Assembly (NCBI GenBank): GCA_023418835.1
Contig: JAEZYW010000070.1
Coordinates: forward strand, 1 to 16,037
Reading direction: 5' to 3'
DNA from: Bacillota bacterium
Lineage (GTDB): Bacteria; Bacillota; Clostridia; Tissierellales; Peptoniphilaceae
Length of the DNA stretch: 16,037 nucleotides
The translations under genes were made by a program, and so were the position numbers. Shown here in pieces: positions 6,708-15,606 of this stretch. Below the pieces are notes generated by a model that saw only the letters and a list, made by a program, of their open reading frames with translations, ran no database searches and had not been told where the DNA came from. The number at the start of each line of letters is the position of its first letter. The first letter of the stretch is position 1.

Positions 6708-8059
6708 TGTGACCTCCTATAACTCAAGTTTCTAAATCCATCAGTACTATTCTTTATATATCTGTATGCAATAATTGAAGATATTCCTTTTAGAGCCATG
6801 GAAAAACTTATTGCAATCCAAATTCCCAAAACCCCTAGTTTAGGCATTAGAAAAAGGGATATTGGAATTCTTAAAGAATTTCCTATTAACCCATTTATGG
6901 CAGGAAATTTACTAAGCCCTAAACCATTTAAAGCTCCGTTAGTACCGATTTCAATTGTCATTAAAATTTCAGATATACCCATTATTGCTAATAGTCTGGC
7001 TCCTTCTGCAATTGCCAAAGGATCCTCAGGGATGAATAAAGATGTCAATTTTCCCCCAAATAATACCAAAATAATCATAGCAATACCGCCAATTCCTACA
7101 AATATCTTCATACTTTCTCTATACCCATCTTCTAACCTTTTATAATTTTTCGCACCTAAATTTTGTCCCATAAAAGATGCAACTGCAATTGAAAATCCAT
7201 CTGCCGTCATCCAGCCGATAGACTCAATTTGAATTCCAATTGCAAATACTGCTAGAGGCATAGAACCAAATCTGGAAATAAAGGTATTTAAAATAACTGA
7301 AATTATTGCCATTGCACTACTTTGAATAGAAGCAGGCCAACCTATTTTAAAAATATTTTTCCCTTTGATTTTGTCTAACTTAGAAAAAACATTTATTTGT
7401 GACATTATCATATTAGATCGCTTCATTGCGATTATATAAGAAATCAATACTGTGGTTTGTGCTAAAACCGTTGCCAACGCTGAACCTCTAATTCCCAAAT
7501 TAAATCCGAATATCAGAATTGGATTTAATATGAAATTTGTTAGAAGTCCAATTATACTGACTTTAAAAGGGGTAATGCTATTGCCAATGCTATTGTAACT
7601 CACTGCAATCATGGGATTTAAAAATAGTATTATCATCCCGGCAATTTGTATAATTAGATAATCTTTTGCATAACTTCTCACCACATCAGTTAATGTAAAA
7701 AGATTTAAAAAAGTGTCCATTAATAAAAAACCCAAAATTGTATAAATAATGGCAAGAATTGCATTTAATTTTATTCCGCTTTCGATATACTCTACAGTGT
7801 CATTGTAATGTCTCTTTGCATAACTTTGGGCAACCCAAGTAGCAGTTCCTACTCTACCTATGAGGGCGACAGAGTTTCCAATATATCCCACTAAACTTGC
7901 TGTACCCACAGCAGAAACTGCTTCTTGAGAATATCTTCCTAGCCAAAACATCGCCACCAAATTATAAGTAATTTGTATAAAAGACACACCCATTAAGGGT
8001 ATGCTCATTTCAATTAAGGCTTTTTTGATATTGCCATCAAGTAAATTAACTTCTCTCAT
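6704..8059 (-). CDS. MATE family multidrug/cation antiporter
   Basis: This is a 451-residue integral membrane protein with about 12 hydrophobic helices in two similar halves, as in MATE transporters, which use Na+ or H+ gradients to export drugs or organic cations. Visible traits are the N-terminal IKKALIEMSIPLMGVSFIQITYNLVAMFWLG region, the NFILNPILIFGFNLGIRGSALATVLAQ segment ending the first half, and GWMTADGFSIAVASFMGQNLGAKN in the second half. The substrate cannot be predicted. The start ATG lies 10 nt after the map stop; a GGAG is present but about 15 nt upstream, longer than ideal, so translational coupling to map is likely. The stop overlaps the cyclophilin start. Confidence 0.94.
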   Translation of the reverse strand: MREVNLLDGNIKKALIEMSIPLMGVSFIQITYNLVAMFWLGRYSQEAVSAVGTASLVGYIGNSVALIGRVGTATWVAQSYAKRHYNDTVEYIESGIKLNAILAIIYTILGFLLMDTFLNLFTLTDVVRSYAKDYLIIQIAGMIILFLNPMIAVSYNSIGNSITPFKVSIIGLLTNFILNPILIFGFNLGIRGSALATVLAQTTVLISYIIAMKRSNMIMSQINVFSKLDKIKGKNIFKIGWPASIQSSAMAIISVILNTFISRFGSMPLAVFAIGIQIESIGWMTADGFSIAVASFMGQNLGAKNYKRLEDGYRESMKIFVGIGGIAMIILVLFGGKLTSLFIPEDPLAIAEGARLLAIMGISEILMTIEIGTNGALNGLGLSKFPAINGLIGNSLRIPISLFLMPKLGVLGIWIAISFSMALKGISSIIAYRYIKNSTDGFRNLSYRRSQ

Positions 8060-8069
8060 CTATCTATAT

Positions 8070-8825
8070 TTATTCTCCATTCTGTTCTGTTAGAATAATT
8101 ACTCCATTTTCTGTAAGGGCTAAAGTGTGTTCAAATTGGGCGCTAATTCCCCCATCAATAGTTCTAGCTGTCCAACCATTGTCATCTAATTTAACTTCAT
8201 ATCTTCCCGTATTAATCATTGGTTCTATTGTAAAAACCATTCCCTCCATTAAACGAATGCCTCTACCTGGTTTTCCATAGTGCAAAACTTGGGGATCTTC
8301 ATGCATATTTCTTCCAATCCCATGACCAATGAAATCCCTAACAACCGAATAGCCTAAGGGCTCGACAAAGGATTGAATTGCATGGCCAATGTCTCCGAGA
8401 CGATTGCCAACTTTAACAGCTTCAATGCCTTTATATAAAGCTTCTTTTGTTACATCTAAAAGCTTCTCTTTTTCTTCACTAATTTTTCCTACTCCATAGG
8501 ACCAAGCGCTGTCAGCAAGATATCCATCTAAGTTTACTACCATGTCTATCGTCACTAAATCTCCTTCATTTAGCTTTTCTTCTCTAGGAAATCCGTGACA
8601 GATTTCATCATTTATGGATGCACAAATTGAATAAGGAAAACCTTGGTATCCTTTTTGCTCTGGATATGCTCCTCTTTCAGTTAAATACTCTTCTACAAAT
8701 TTATCAAGTTCCATGGTAGTCACACCAGGGACAATTCTCTTTCTTAATTCTTTATGAACCTCCGCTAATAATTTACCAGCTTCGTGCATTTTTTCTATTT
8801 GTTCTTCTGTTTTTAAAATTATCAT
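8070..8825 (-). CDS. map: Type I methionine aminopeptidase
   Basis: It removes the initiator methionine from nascent proteins using a two-metal site. All five metal ligands are seen in the 251-residue protein: Asp94 (VTIDMV), Asp105 (LADSAWS), His168 (IGHGIGRNMHEDPQ), Glu201 (FTIEPMI) and Glu232 (AQFEHTLALTENG), plus conserved His77 (CHGFP) and His175. I chose ATG at 8825-8823 rather than an upstream in-frame start at 8873: it has a strong GGAGG 4-5 nt upstream, forms an ATGA overlap with the TPR stop, and gives the standard N-terminus MIILKTEEQIEKM. No N-terminal SH3-binding or zinc extension is present. Confidence 0.96.
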   Translation of the reverse strand: MIILKTEEQIEKMHEAGKLLAEVHKELRKRIVPGVTTMELDKFVEEYLTERGAYPEQKGYQGFPYSICASINDEICHGFPREEKLNEGDLVTIDMVVNLDGYLADSAWSYGVGKISEEKEKLLDVTKEALYKGIEAVKVGNRLGDIGHAIQSFVEPLGYSVVRDFIGHGIGRNMHEDPQVLHYGKPGRGIRLMEGMVFTIEPMINTGRYEVKLDDNGWTARTIDGGISAQFEHTLALTENGVIILTEQNGE

Positions 8826-9721
8826 TGTTCCTCCGATATAATATCCTTCAAATCCGGATCTTTTTTTGCCCATTCTAAAACGATGGGATTTATTTCATAA
8901 GCCTTGTTAAAGTCTTCTAATGCCAATTTTATTTCCTCATTTTTACTATAAACACAGGCTCTGTTGTAATATAATATGTGATCTTCTAATTTTTCAATTC
9001 CCTCTGTTAGGATTTTTCTTGCATCTTCTAATTTATTTAATTCAATATACAAAGCGCTCATATTTAAATAAGGATTCCTATGTTCTTTAAATTTTAAAGC
9101 TTTTTTGTATTCAATAATGGAATCTTCATATTTTCCTATAGATTTATAAACCACACCTAAATTGAAATGGGATAAGTGATAATTGGGGTTTATTTCTATA
9201 GACTTCAATAAGAATTTCTCAGCTTTTTCGTATTCGCCCAAAGTTTCGTATATGGAGCCCAAGTCATTATAAGCTATAAAATCATCAGGTTTTAGTTCAA
9301 TAACTTTTTTTAAATACTCTATTCCTTTAGAATAATTTCCCTGATCCCCATAAATGACAGCTGCGTAATAATAGGCTTCTGAATAATTTTTATCCAGTTC
9401 TATAGCTTTTTCATAAGCATCTAAAGTAAAATCGATTTTACCTCCAGATAACTCATTTGTATATGCCACCCCATACCACGCTCCACTATTATCTCCTTGA
9501 ATTGTTAAGATTTGTTTGTAAATTGAATTAGCTTTTTCATAGTCACCTATTTCGCTATACAAATCTGCTATGGAAAAAAGAGTGTTAACTTTTTCTTCGC
9601 CTTCTAGAAAAAATAATGCCTCATTGAATTTATTTAAGGCGGATAAGTAATTTTTTTCTTCTTTAGATTTATTTGCTTCTAACAAAATTTCAGTAACTCC
9701 ATAGTTCATATTTTCATCCAT
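8822..9721 (-). CDS. Tetratricopeptide repeat (TPR) protein
   Basis: This 299-residue soluble protein is built almost wholly of TPR units, about eight, each of about 34 residues with the usual pattern (for example AYNDLGSIYETLGEYEKAEKFLLKSIEINPN and SHFNLGVVYKSIGKYEDSIIEYKKALKF). TPRs form a superhelix that binds partner proteins; no enzymatic domain, signal peptide or membrane helix is seen, so the partner is unknown. The start ATG has AAGGTGAT upstream. It is the first gene of the operon with map, MATE and cyclophilin, and is divergent from the HerA-like gene across a 139-nt gap. Confidence 0.92.
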   Translation of the reverse strand: MDENMNYGVTEILLEANKSKEEKNYLSALNKFNEALFFLEGEEKVNTLFSIADLYSEIGDYEKANSIYKQILTIQGDNSGAWYGVAYTNELSGGKIDFTLDAYEKAIELDKNYSEAYYYAAVIYGDQGNYSKGIEYLKKVIELKPDDFIAYNDLGSIYETLGEYEKAEKFLLKSIEINPNYHLSHFNLGVVYKSIGKYEDSIIEYKKALKFKEHRNPYLNMSALYIELNKLEDARKILTEGIEKLEDHILYYNRACVYSKNEEIKLALEDFNKAYEINPIVLEWAKKDPDLKDIISEEQ

Positions 9722-9801
9722 GTTATCACCTTAAGTAATAATAACACATATCACTTACCTAGGCTATATAGTTAATTGTAAAACTGGTAAAGTCCATATA
9801 C

Positions 9802-9830
9802 TTGGAAATAACTTAGTTATTTGATAAAAT
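9802..9830 (+). promoter_or_regulatory. Sigma-A promoter for the HerA-like gene
   Basis: TTGGAA (9802-9807), 17-nt spacer, TAAAAT (9825-9830): a good housekeeping promoter about 30 nt before the GTG start, leaving room for the GAGGT ribosome binding site. Confidence 0.75.
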
Positions 9831-9860
9831 ACATTTAATAAAGGAAATGAGGTATAAGAT

Positions 9861-11294
9861 GTGGAAATAATTTTTGCTAAAGACAATAATAAAAAAGAAA
9901 TAGGTCTCCTAACTGAAAAATTAAACCAACACGGATTAATATGCGGAGCTACAGGAACGGGTAAAACTGTAACTTTAAAAGTATTGACAGAATTTTTTTC
10001 TGATTTGGGAATTCCAGTAATATTATCTGATGTAAAGGGAGATTTGACAAATCTTGCAAATTCAGGAAAATTAGATGGTTTAGAAGAAAGACTTTCTCAG
10101 CTGGGAATTGAACAACCAGATTTTACAAATTTTCCAGTAGAATTGTGGGACATTTACGGCGAAGAAGGAACTCCTTTAAGGGTTAGTATTAGCCAAATGG
10201 GACCGATTCTCTTATCTCAAATATTAGAACTAAACGATACTCAACAAGGGGTTTTAAACATCGCCTTTAGAATTGCAGATTCAGAAGGACTTATGTTATT
10301 GGATTTAAAAGATTTAAAATCTATTTTGAGATTTCTTTCAGATAATAGAGAAGAAGTCTCTAGGGAGTATGGAAATGTTTCTACTCAAAGTATTTCTGCA
10401 ATCCAAAGAAAAGTATTGCTCTTAGAAGATTTAGGTGGAGATTTATTCTTCAGTGAGCCCTCTTTAGAAATTAGAGACTTAATTCGAGAAGACGAAAATC
10501 GAACGGGCATGATAAATATTATTAATAGCAAAAAATTGATTGGAAATCCTACAATTTATGCCATGTTCTTATTGTGGCTCCTTTCAGAACTGTACGAGGA
10601 GTTGCCAGAAGTTGGCAATCAAGAATTTCCTAAGTTGATATTTTTCTTTGACGAAGCCCATTTGCTATTTAACAACGCTTCAAAGGCTTTACTAAATAAA
10701 GTTTTACAAATTGTAAGATTAATTCGCTCTAAAGGAGTGGGGGTCTTTTTTGTAACTCAAAATCCTACAGACATTCCTGACGACATCTCAAGTCAATTAG
10801 GAACGAAGATAATTCATCAATTAAGGGCATTTTCACCGAGAGAGCAACGATCTATAAAGGAAATTTCCCAGGGGTTGAGGCCAAATCCAGAGTTTAACTT
10901 AGAAGAAGAAATCCAATCCTTAAGAACTGGCGAAGCTATCATCACAACTTTAGATGAAAGCGGAGCCCCAACGATTGTAGAAAAAGGATTAATTTTTCCT
11001 CCAAGATCTTCTTTTGAAGTTTTAACTGATGAGGAAGAAAAAAATATTTATAGTAAATCAAAGATGTTTGATAAATACGCAGAATTAGTCGATAGAGAAT
11101 CTGCATATGAAATATTACAAGCAAAGATTGAAAGCGAAGTCGAAGTTGTAGAACTTGAAAAAGTCGAAAAGAAACCCGAAAGAAAAAAAGATGATTATAT
11201 GACAAAAATGTTCAACTCTGCCCTCTATTCATTTACAAGACAAGTGGGAAGAGAGATTGCAAGAGGGGTTTTTGGAACTTTTAAAAGAAAATAA
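9861..11294 (+). CDS. HerA-like ATPase, DUF853 family (YjgR-like)
   Basis: This 477-residue RecA-fold ATPase belongs to the DUF853 / helicase HerA-like C-terminal family (E. coli YjgR type), related to HerA and FtsK translocases. It has Walker A GATGTGKT (29-36), then PVILSDVKGDLTNL, a Walker B LIFFFDEAHLLF with the DEAH at about 264-267, GVGVFFVTQNPTDIP as a sensor/arginine-finger region, and the family's C-terminal signature ending in RQVGREIARGVFG. Biochemical function is unproven in this family. No NurA-like nuclease or restriction gene sits next to it, so a defence or DNA-end-resection role is not supported. The start is GTG at 9861 with GAGGT upstream; an overlapping ATG one base earlier hits a stop after three codons. 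It is a single-gene unit with its own promoter and terminator. Confidence 0.93.
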   Translation: MEIIFAKDNNKKEIGLLTEKLNQHGLICGATGTGKTVTLKVLTEFFSDLGIPVILSDVKGDLTNLANSGKLDGLEERLSQLGIEQPDFTNFPVELWDIYGEEGTPLRVSISQMGPILLSQILELNDTQQGVLNIAFRIADSEGLMLLDLKDLKSILRFLSDNREEVSREYGNVSTQSISAIQRKVLLLEDLGGDLFFSEPSLEIRDLIREDENRTGMINIINSKKLIGNPTIYAMFLLWLLSELYEELPEVGNQEFPKLIFFFDEAHLLFNNASKALLNKVLQIVRLIRSKGVGVFFVTQNPTDIPDDISSQLGTKIIHQLRAFSPREQRSIKEISQGLRPNPEFNLEEEIQSLRTGEAIITTLDESGAPTIVEKGLIFPPRSSFEVLTDEEEKNIYSKSKMFDKYAELVDRESAYEILQAKIESEVEVVELEKVEKKPERKKDDYMTKMFNSALYSFTRQVGREIARGVFGTFKRK

Positions 11295-11324
11295 AAATTT
11301 TAAAGAAATCTTTTATTTTAGTTT

Positions 11325-11357
11325 AGCTCACCACAATGCCATAGTGGTGAGCTTTTT
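11325..11357 (+). terminator. Rho-independent terminator of the HerA-like gene
   Basis: AGCTCACCAC (11325-11334) and GTGGTGAGCT (11344-11353) form a perfect 10-bp stem with a 9-nt loop, followed by TTTTT. It separates this gene from the MEP operon. Confidence 0.93.
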
Positions 11358-11397
11358 AAAAATAAATATATACATTTTTGATAAATTGTGATACACT

Positions 11398-11417
11398 TTT
11401 ATCGATAAACGATAAAT
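11398..11417 (+). promoter_or_regulatory. Palindrome in the ispE leader, possible operator
   Basis: TTTATCGATAAA (11398-11409) is a perfect 12-bp palindrome, and its right half repeats as CGATAAA immediately after (11410-11416), so TTATCG-ATAAA-CGATAA is also an inverted repeat. It sits between a possible -35 (TTGATA, near 11379) and the ispE ribosome binding site, a plausible operator position. It is AT-rich, so chance is possible. Confidence 0.35.
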
Positions 11418-11427
11418 GAGGTGTCTA

Positions 11428-12261
11428 ATGTATAAAATAAAATCTTACGGCAAAATTAATCTAAGCCTTGAGATTCTGGGAAAAAGAGAAGATGGCTATC
11501 ACAATATAGACACTTTAATGAATCCCATAGATTTGTGGGATGAGATTTTAATTGAAAAAATAATTGGAGATAAATTAATACTAGAATCTAATAATCCAAA
11601 TTTCCCCGTTGACGAAAGTAATTTAATTTATAAAGCTTGGGATATTTTAACAAAATATAAAGGAAAAGATACAGGTTTAAAAATAACTGTAAATAAAAAT
11701 ATTCCCATCGCTGCCGGCTTAGCTGGGGGTACGAGCAATGCTTGTGAAGTAATGAAAGCTTTAAACGCAATTTGGAATTTGGAATTTGACAACGAAACTT
11801 TAGTAGAACTTGCCAAACCATTAGGTGCAGATTCTACATTTTTCTTTTTTGAAGGACTTCTTAGAGGAGAAGAAATTGGGGATAAAATAGCTAAAGTTAA
11901 GGATAGTCTAAAATATCCTTTAATACTAATAAATCCAGGAATTCATATTTCTTCAAAGGATGTATATTCTAAAATATCTAAATATACCAAAGGAAAAGTT
12001 GAAAATTTAGTAGAAAATATTCATAACGACGATTTCTTGTTAAATAATGCTTTTAACTCTATGGAAGATGTAAGTTTTCAGATGCATCCGGAGTTGGAAA
12101 ATATAAAAAAAGATTTAAAAAGCCATGGAGCTGATTTGTCCTTGATGAGTGGATCTGGACCGACTATATACGGGATATTTAAAGATGATAAAATTCGAGA
12201 TTTAGTATATACTAAACTTTCGAATAAATACAAATATGTAATAAAATCTAAAATGATTTAG
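11428..12261 (+). CDS. ispE: 4-diphosphocytidyl-2-C-methyl-D-erythritol kinase IspE
   Basis: This GHMP-fold kinase phosphorylates CDP-methylerythritol at the 2-hydroxyl with ATP, the fourth step of the MEP isoprenoid pathway. Seen in the 277-residue protein: the N-terminal SYGKINLSLEILGKREDGYH with Lys9, the ATP loop PIAAGLAGGTSNA (93-105), the catalytic-Asp region GADSTFFFF (Asp135) in place of the usual GADVP, and the C-terminal MSGSGPTIYG. I chose ATG at 11428, with GAGGTG just upstream; an in-frame ATG at 11416 overlaps that site and would add four residues. It is the first gene of an operon with the DRL-like gene, ispD, ispF and a radical SAM gene; the next start is 8 nt downstream. Confidence 0.95.
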   Translation: MYKIKSYGKINLSLEILGKREDGYHNIDTLMNPIDLWDEILIEKIIGDKLILESNNPNFPVDESNLIYKAWDILTKYKGKDTGLKITVNKNIPIAAGLAGGTSNACEVMKALNAIWNLEFDNETLVELAKPLGADSTFFFFEGLLRGEEIGDKIAKVKDSLKYPLILINPGIHISSKDVYSKISKYTKGKVENLVENIHNDDFLLNNAFNSMEDVSFQMHPELENIKKDLKSHGADLSLMSGSGPTIYGIFKDDKIRDLVYTKLSNKYKYVIKSKMI

Positions 12262-12269
12262 GTGATAAA

Positions 12270-13562
12270 ATGTTAGAAATGAAAAATGCTTTAGAAAAAT
12301 TAGAAAATGAAGGCTCTCCCATTGAAGTAGCAGTTGTGGGAATTGGAAAAATGGGAAGAAGTTTAGTTGATAGACTTCTTACTCTAAAGGGAATGAGACC
12401 TGCATTAATTGTAAATCGTCACCTGGAAAAAGCCCATAAAGCCTTGACTTATTTGGGAATAGAAGAAGAAAATATCGTTTCAGCTAAAAATATTTCTGAT
12501 GTGGAGGAAGCCATTTTAAATGGCAAATTTGCAATAACTGAAAACTATGAACTAGCTGTCAAATCTCCATCTATTGATGTTGTGGTGGAAGCCACTGGAA
12601 ATCCACAGTATGGCGCAGAAGTAGCTTACAACTCAATTGTAAATAAAAAACACATTATCATGTTAAATGTGGAGTGCGATTCTGTTATTGGACCTACCCT
12701 ATATAAATTAGCAAAAGAAAATGGTGTAGTTTATTCAGGGGCAGCTGGAGACGAGCCAGCGGCAATTATGGAACTTGTCGGATTTGCTTGGGGATTAGGA
12801 TTTGAAGTTGTAGCGGCTGGAAAGGGAAAAAATAATCCAAAGGATATCCACGCTACCAATGAATCAGTTGCTGTCCTTTCTGTTTTAAAAGACGTTTGCA
12901 AAAAAAGTCTAACTTCCTTTGTAGATGCTACTAACACTATGATAGAACTAAATGCAGTAGGAAATGCCATTGGATTTAAACCAGATGTAGAAGGATGCCA
13001 TGGGATAAATTCCGATATTAAAGAGTTGGGAAAAAAGCTAAGCTTAAAAGAAGAAGGTGGAGTTTTAAATAGTTACGGAATTTTAGACTATGTTCACGGA
13101 ATAGCTCCTGGGGTTTTCGTAATCGTTCAAGGAGATTCCAAAGAGACTATAGACACCTTGAGATATGTGGGAATGGGAAACGGTCCTAATTACGTTTTAT
13201 ATAGACCTTTCCACCTATGTTCATTGGAGACTCCTATCTCCATTTACAAAGCGGCAATGAAAAATGAAGCCACTATTGCTCCAATAATGGGACAAGTTTG
13301 TGATACTATAACATATGCTAAGAGAGATATGAAAAAGGGAGATTTAATCGAAGGTATTGGATCAGATTACGTCTACGGTTCCCTAGTCACTCATGAAAAA
13401 TGTATGGAGAACAATTTGCTCCCAATTGCATTAATTACAAAGGGAACTAGACTAAAGGTCGACGTTAAAAAAGACGAAATAATCACCTACGATATGGTGG
13501 AATTAGAAGAAGATGAATTAATTACCAAGCTAAGAAGACAGCAGGATAAGGAAGATGTATAA
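12270..13562 (+). CDS. DRL / DXR-II-like oxidoreductase with SAF domain (probable DXP reductoisomerase, type II)
   Basis: This 430-residue protein has an N-terminal Rossmann fold with VAVVGIGKMGRSL (Gly24, Gly26, Gly29), a homoserine-dehydrogenase-like central region (VVVEATGNPQYG; GAAGDEPAAIMELVGFAWGLGFEVVAAGKGKNNP) and a C-terminal SAF-like domain (about 340-425). This architecture is COG4091, often annotated as homoserine dehydrogenase or SAF-domain protein. The DXR-like (DRL, DXR-II) enzymes first shown in Brucella abortus belong to it and convert DXP to MEP with NADPH. Here it lies between ispE and ispD: 8 nt after ispE, with an AGGTGAT site, and overlapping ispD by 8 nt. I infer it makes the MEP used by IspD. 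Other COG4091 members may have other roles; no canonical dxr is in the window. Family assignment is firm, the reaction an inference. Confidence 0.78.
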   Translation: MLEMKNALEKLENEGSPIEVAVVGIGKMGRSLVDRLLTLKGMRPALIVNRHLEKAHKALTYLGIEEENIVSAKNISDVEEAILNGKFAITENYELAVKSPSIDVVVEATGNPQYGAEVAYNSIVNKKHIIMLNVECDSVIGPTLYKLAKENGVVYSGAAGDEPAAIMELVGFAWGLGFEVVAAGKGKNNPKDIHATNESVAVLSVLKDVCKKSLTSFVDATNTMIELNAVGNAIGFKPDVEGCHGINSDIKELGKKLSLKEEGGVLNSYGILDYVHGIAPGVFVIVQGDSKETIDTLRYVGMGNGPNYVLYRPFHLCSLETPISIYKAAMKNEATIAPIMGQVCDTITYAKRDMKKGDLIEGIGSDYVYGSLVTHEKCMENNLLPIALITKGTRLKVDVKKDEIITYDMVELEEDELITKLRRQQDKEDV

Positions 13563-14235
13563 AAATAAATTTATTTCTGCAATTATAACTGCTGCTGGCA
13601 GCGGAACTAGAATGGGAAAGGATATTCCAAAACTAGAATTAAAGTTATTAGATAAAGCGATAATCGACCATACTGTAGAAAAAATTTCTAGTTTAGATAT
13701 TTTTGATGAGATAATATTAGTTACCAGTAAAAATCTAATGGAAAAATATACCAAGCGATTTGAAAGTTTAAAAAATTTAAAAGTTGTTTTAGGAGGAGAT
13801 TCTAGAGAGGAATCCACCTATAATGGGTTGAAAGCTCTAAGTGAAAAGTCGGAATTTGTACTTTGCCACGACGGAGCCAGACCCCTTGTTACGAAAGATG
13901 TTATTATTAGATCTGTTGATTCAGCACTGGAATATGATTCTGGAATTGCAGGTGTAAAGGCAAAAGACACTATAAAAATAGTAGAAAATGATATTGCAAT
14001 CTCTACCCCACCGAGAGAAACTTTATACCACATTCAAACTCCTCAAACTTTTTCTAAAAACCTAATCCTAAAAGCTTATAACAATTTTTTTGGTACGATT
14101 GTCCAAACAGATGACGCGGGATTTTTAGAAGCCATGGGAGAAAAAGTACACATTAGTCTAGGGTCTTATTCAAATATTAAAATAACGACACCTGAAGATT
14201 TGGCAATTGCAAAAGCTATTATGGAGGAAAAATGA
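13555..14235 (+). CDS. ispD: MEP cytidylyltransferase IspD
   Basis: It joins CTP and 2-C-methyl-erythritol 4-phosphate to give CDP-methylerythritol, the third MEP-pathway step. The 226 residues match the family. Visible are the nucleotide-binding loop [19 protein letters not shown] (11-29), the [16 protein letters not shown] region, CHDGARPLV with the metal-binding Asp, the VKAKDTIKI lysine region, and [11 protein letters not shown] near the C-terminus. The start ATG overlaps the end of the DRL-like gene by 8 nt, with AGGA 8 nt upstream inside that gene. The stop overlaps ispF (ATGA). The separate ispD and ispF genes here contrast with the fused IspDF of some bacteria. Confidence 0.96.
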   Translation: MYKNKFISAIITAAGSGTRMGKDIPKLELKLLDKAIIDHTVEKISSLDIFDEIILVTSKNLMEKYTKRFESLKNLKVVLGGDSREESTYNGLKALSEKSEFVLCHDGARPLVTKDVIIRSVDSALEYDSGIAGVKAKDTIKIVENDIAISTPPRETLYHIQTPQTFSKNLILKAYNNFFGTIVQTDDAGFLEAMGEKVHISLGSYSNIKITTPEDLAIAKAIMEEK

Positions 14236-14711
14236 GAATTGGCATAGGATATGACGTTCATAAACTTGTAAAAGGCAGAAATTTAATAATAGGAGGAATA
14301 AAAATTCCCCACGAATTTGGACTTCTAGGACATTCTGATGCAGATGTTTTAGTACACGCTATTATGGATTCTATGTTAGGCGCTCTGGCTTTGGGAGACA
14401 TTGGGAAGCACTTTCCAGACAGTGATATGGAATATAAGGATATCGACTCTTGCCAGTTGTTAAAACGAGTAAATGAGTTGATTTTAAGTAAAGGATATAA
14501 AGTTTCTAATATTGATTCAGTTGTAGCTTTAGAAACTCCGAAAATAGGAAAATATATAAATGAAATGAGAGAAAAACTTTCTAATATTTTAGAAATAGAT
14601 ATGGAACAAATATCTATTAAAGCCACGACTACAGAAGGTTTGGGATTCGTTGGAACAAAAGAAGGGGCAAGTTCTTACGCCGTTACCCTATTAAAAAAGA
14701 TAGGTGATTAA
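14232..14711 (+). CDS. ispF: 2-C-methyl-D-erythritol 2,4-cyclodiphosphate synthase IspF
   Basis: It cyclises the IspE product to methylerythritol cyclodiphosphate with release of CMP, the fifth step of the MEP pathway, as a homotrimer. The 159 residues include the metal ligands Asp8 and His10 (GYDVHKL) and His42 ([11 protein letters not shown]), the GHSDAD loop with His34, [12 protein letters not shown], and the C-terminal [12 protein letters not shown] signature. The ATG overlaps the ispD stop, with GGAGGAA upstream. Confidence 0.97.
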   Translation: MRIGIGYDVHKLVKGRNLIIGGIKIPHEFGLLGHSDADVLVHAIMDSMLGALALGDIGKHFPDSDMEYKDIDSCQLLKRVNELILSKGYKVSNIDSVVALETPKIGKYINEMREKLSNILEIDMEQISIKATTTEGLGFVGTKEGASSYAVTLLKKIGD

Positions 14712-15606
14712 AATTAGTAACTATTACACATTAAACCAATATTTCCAAAATAAATACAAAGAAAAAATTGGAAAGCTAAGCCTAGATGGTAATTTCACCT
14801 GTCCCAATAGAGACGGTAAAATTTCAGATTTAGGCTGTATTTTTTGTTCTGAAATGGGAAGTGGAGAATTTACTTCGGGAAAATTGCCTTTAGAAGAACA
14901 AATTGAAAAACAAAAAGAGATTGTAAAGAAAAAATGGAATAATAATAAGTTTATCGCCTATTTCCAAAACTTTACAAACACCTATAAAGATGTGGAGTAT
15001 CTTAGAAGTTTATATGAAAAAGTCTTAGAAGATGAGAGTATTATTGGAATTTCCATCGCCACTAGAGCCGATTGTCTAGAAGAAGATGTATTAGATTTGT
15101 TAGAAGAATTTTCCAGTAAATGTGAGCTCTGGGTCGAAATAGGAATGCAAAGTATTAAAGAATCTACAATTAATTACATCAACAGAGGCTATTCCCACAA
15201 TTTTTTAGATGAAAAGTTAAAGGAATTAAAGAAAAGAAACATAAAATTCTTGCTCCATGTGATTTTTGGTTTGCCCGATGAAAGCAAGGAGGATATGTTA
15301 AAGTCCATTGAGTATATAAACCAAATAAAACCCTTTGGGGTTAAAATTCATAGCCTGTATATCCAAAATGACTCTCGAATTTACAAGGATTATCTAGAGG
15401 GAAAAGTAAAGCTTTTGAGTAAAGATGAGTACACAGATATAGTAGCAGAAGCTCTATTTATTTTAAATAAGGACATCGTCGTTCACAGAATCACAGGAGA
15501 TGGAGATAAAAAGAAATTAATTGCTCCCCTTTGGGCAAAAGATAAATTAGGAGTTATTGGAGAAATACAAAGAAAGTTAAAACTCAAAAATCAAAAAATA
15601 GAGTGA
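14704..15606 (+). CDS. YhcC/YtqA-type radical SAM protein (TIGR01212-like)
   Basis: This 300-residue radical SAM enzyme belongs to the YhcC/YtqA (TIGR01212-like) family. The FeS-binding cysteines are Cys33, Cys45 and Cys48, spaced C-X11-C-X2-C, in [18 protein letters not shown]. Further family marks are the strand with [27 protein letters not shown], the E-rich LWVEIGMQS and HVIFGLPDE. The reaction is not established; a tRNA-modification role has been suggested for Gram-positive relatives. The start is uncertain: GTG at 14704 overlaps ispF by 8 nt but has a poor ribosome site, while an in-frame ATT at 14713 sits at the right distance from AGGTGAT, as the ATG of the DRL-like gene does. It is the last gene of the MEP operon; a pathway link is not evident and it may simply be cotranscribed. 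Confidence 0.92.
   Translation: MIKISNYYTLNQYFQNKYKEKIGKLSLDGNFTCPNRDGKISDLGCIFCSEMGSGEFTSGKLPLEEQIEKQKEIVKKKWNNNKFIAYFQNFTNTYKDVEYLRSLYEKVLEDESIIGISIATRADCLEEDVLDLLEEFSSKCELWVEIGMQSIKESTINYINRGYSHNFLDEKLKELKKRNIKFLLHVIFGLPDESKEDMLKSIEYINQIKPFGVKIHSLYIQNDSRIYKDYLEGKVKLLSKDEYTDIVAEALFILNKDIVVHRITGDGDKKKLIAPLWAKDKLGVIGEIQRKLKLKNQKIE

Noticed and set aside
8826..8873. Upstream in-frame extension of map to 8873
   Set aside because: It would overlap the TPR gene by about 50 nt, adds residues not found in type I MetAP, and the ATG at 8825 has a far better ribosome site.
9861..11294. HerA-based anti-phage or DNA-repair system
   Set aside because: The protein is of the stand-alone DUF853 type; no NurA, SIR2, nuclease or other partner gene flanks it, and it has its own promoter and terminator.
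12270..13562. Homoserine dehydrogenase for threonine/methionine synthesis
   Set aside because: The C-terminal SAF domain and the location inside MEP genes fit the DRL/COG4091 group better; no amino-acid biosynthesis genes are adjacent apart from the unrelated convergent metK.
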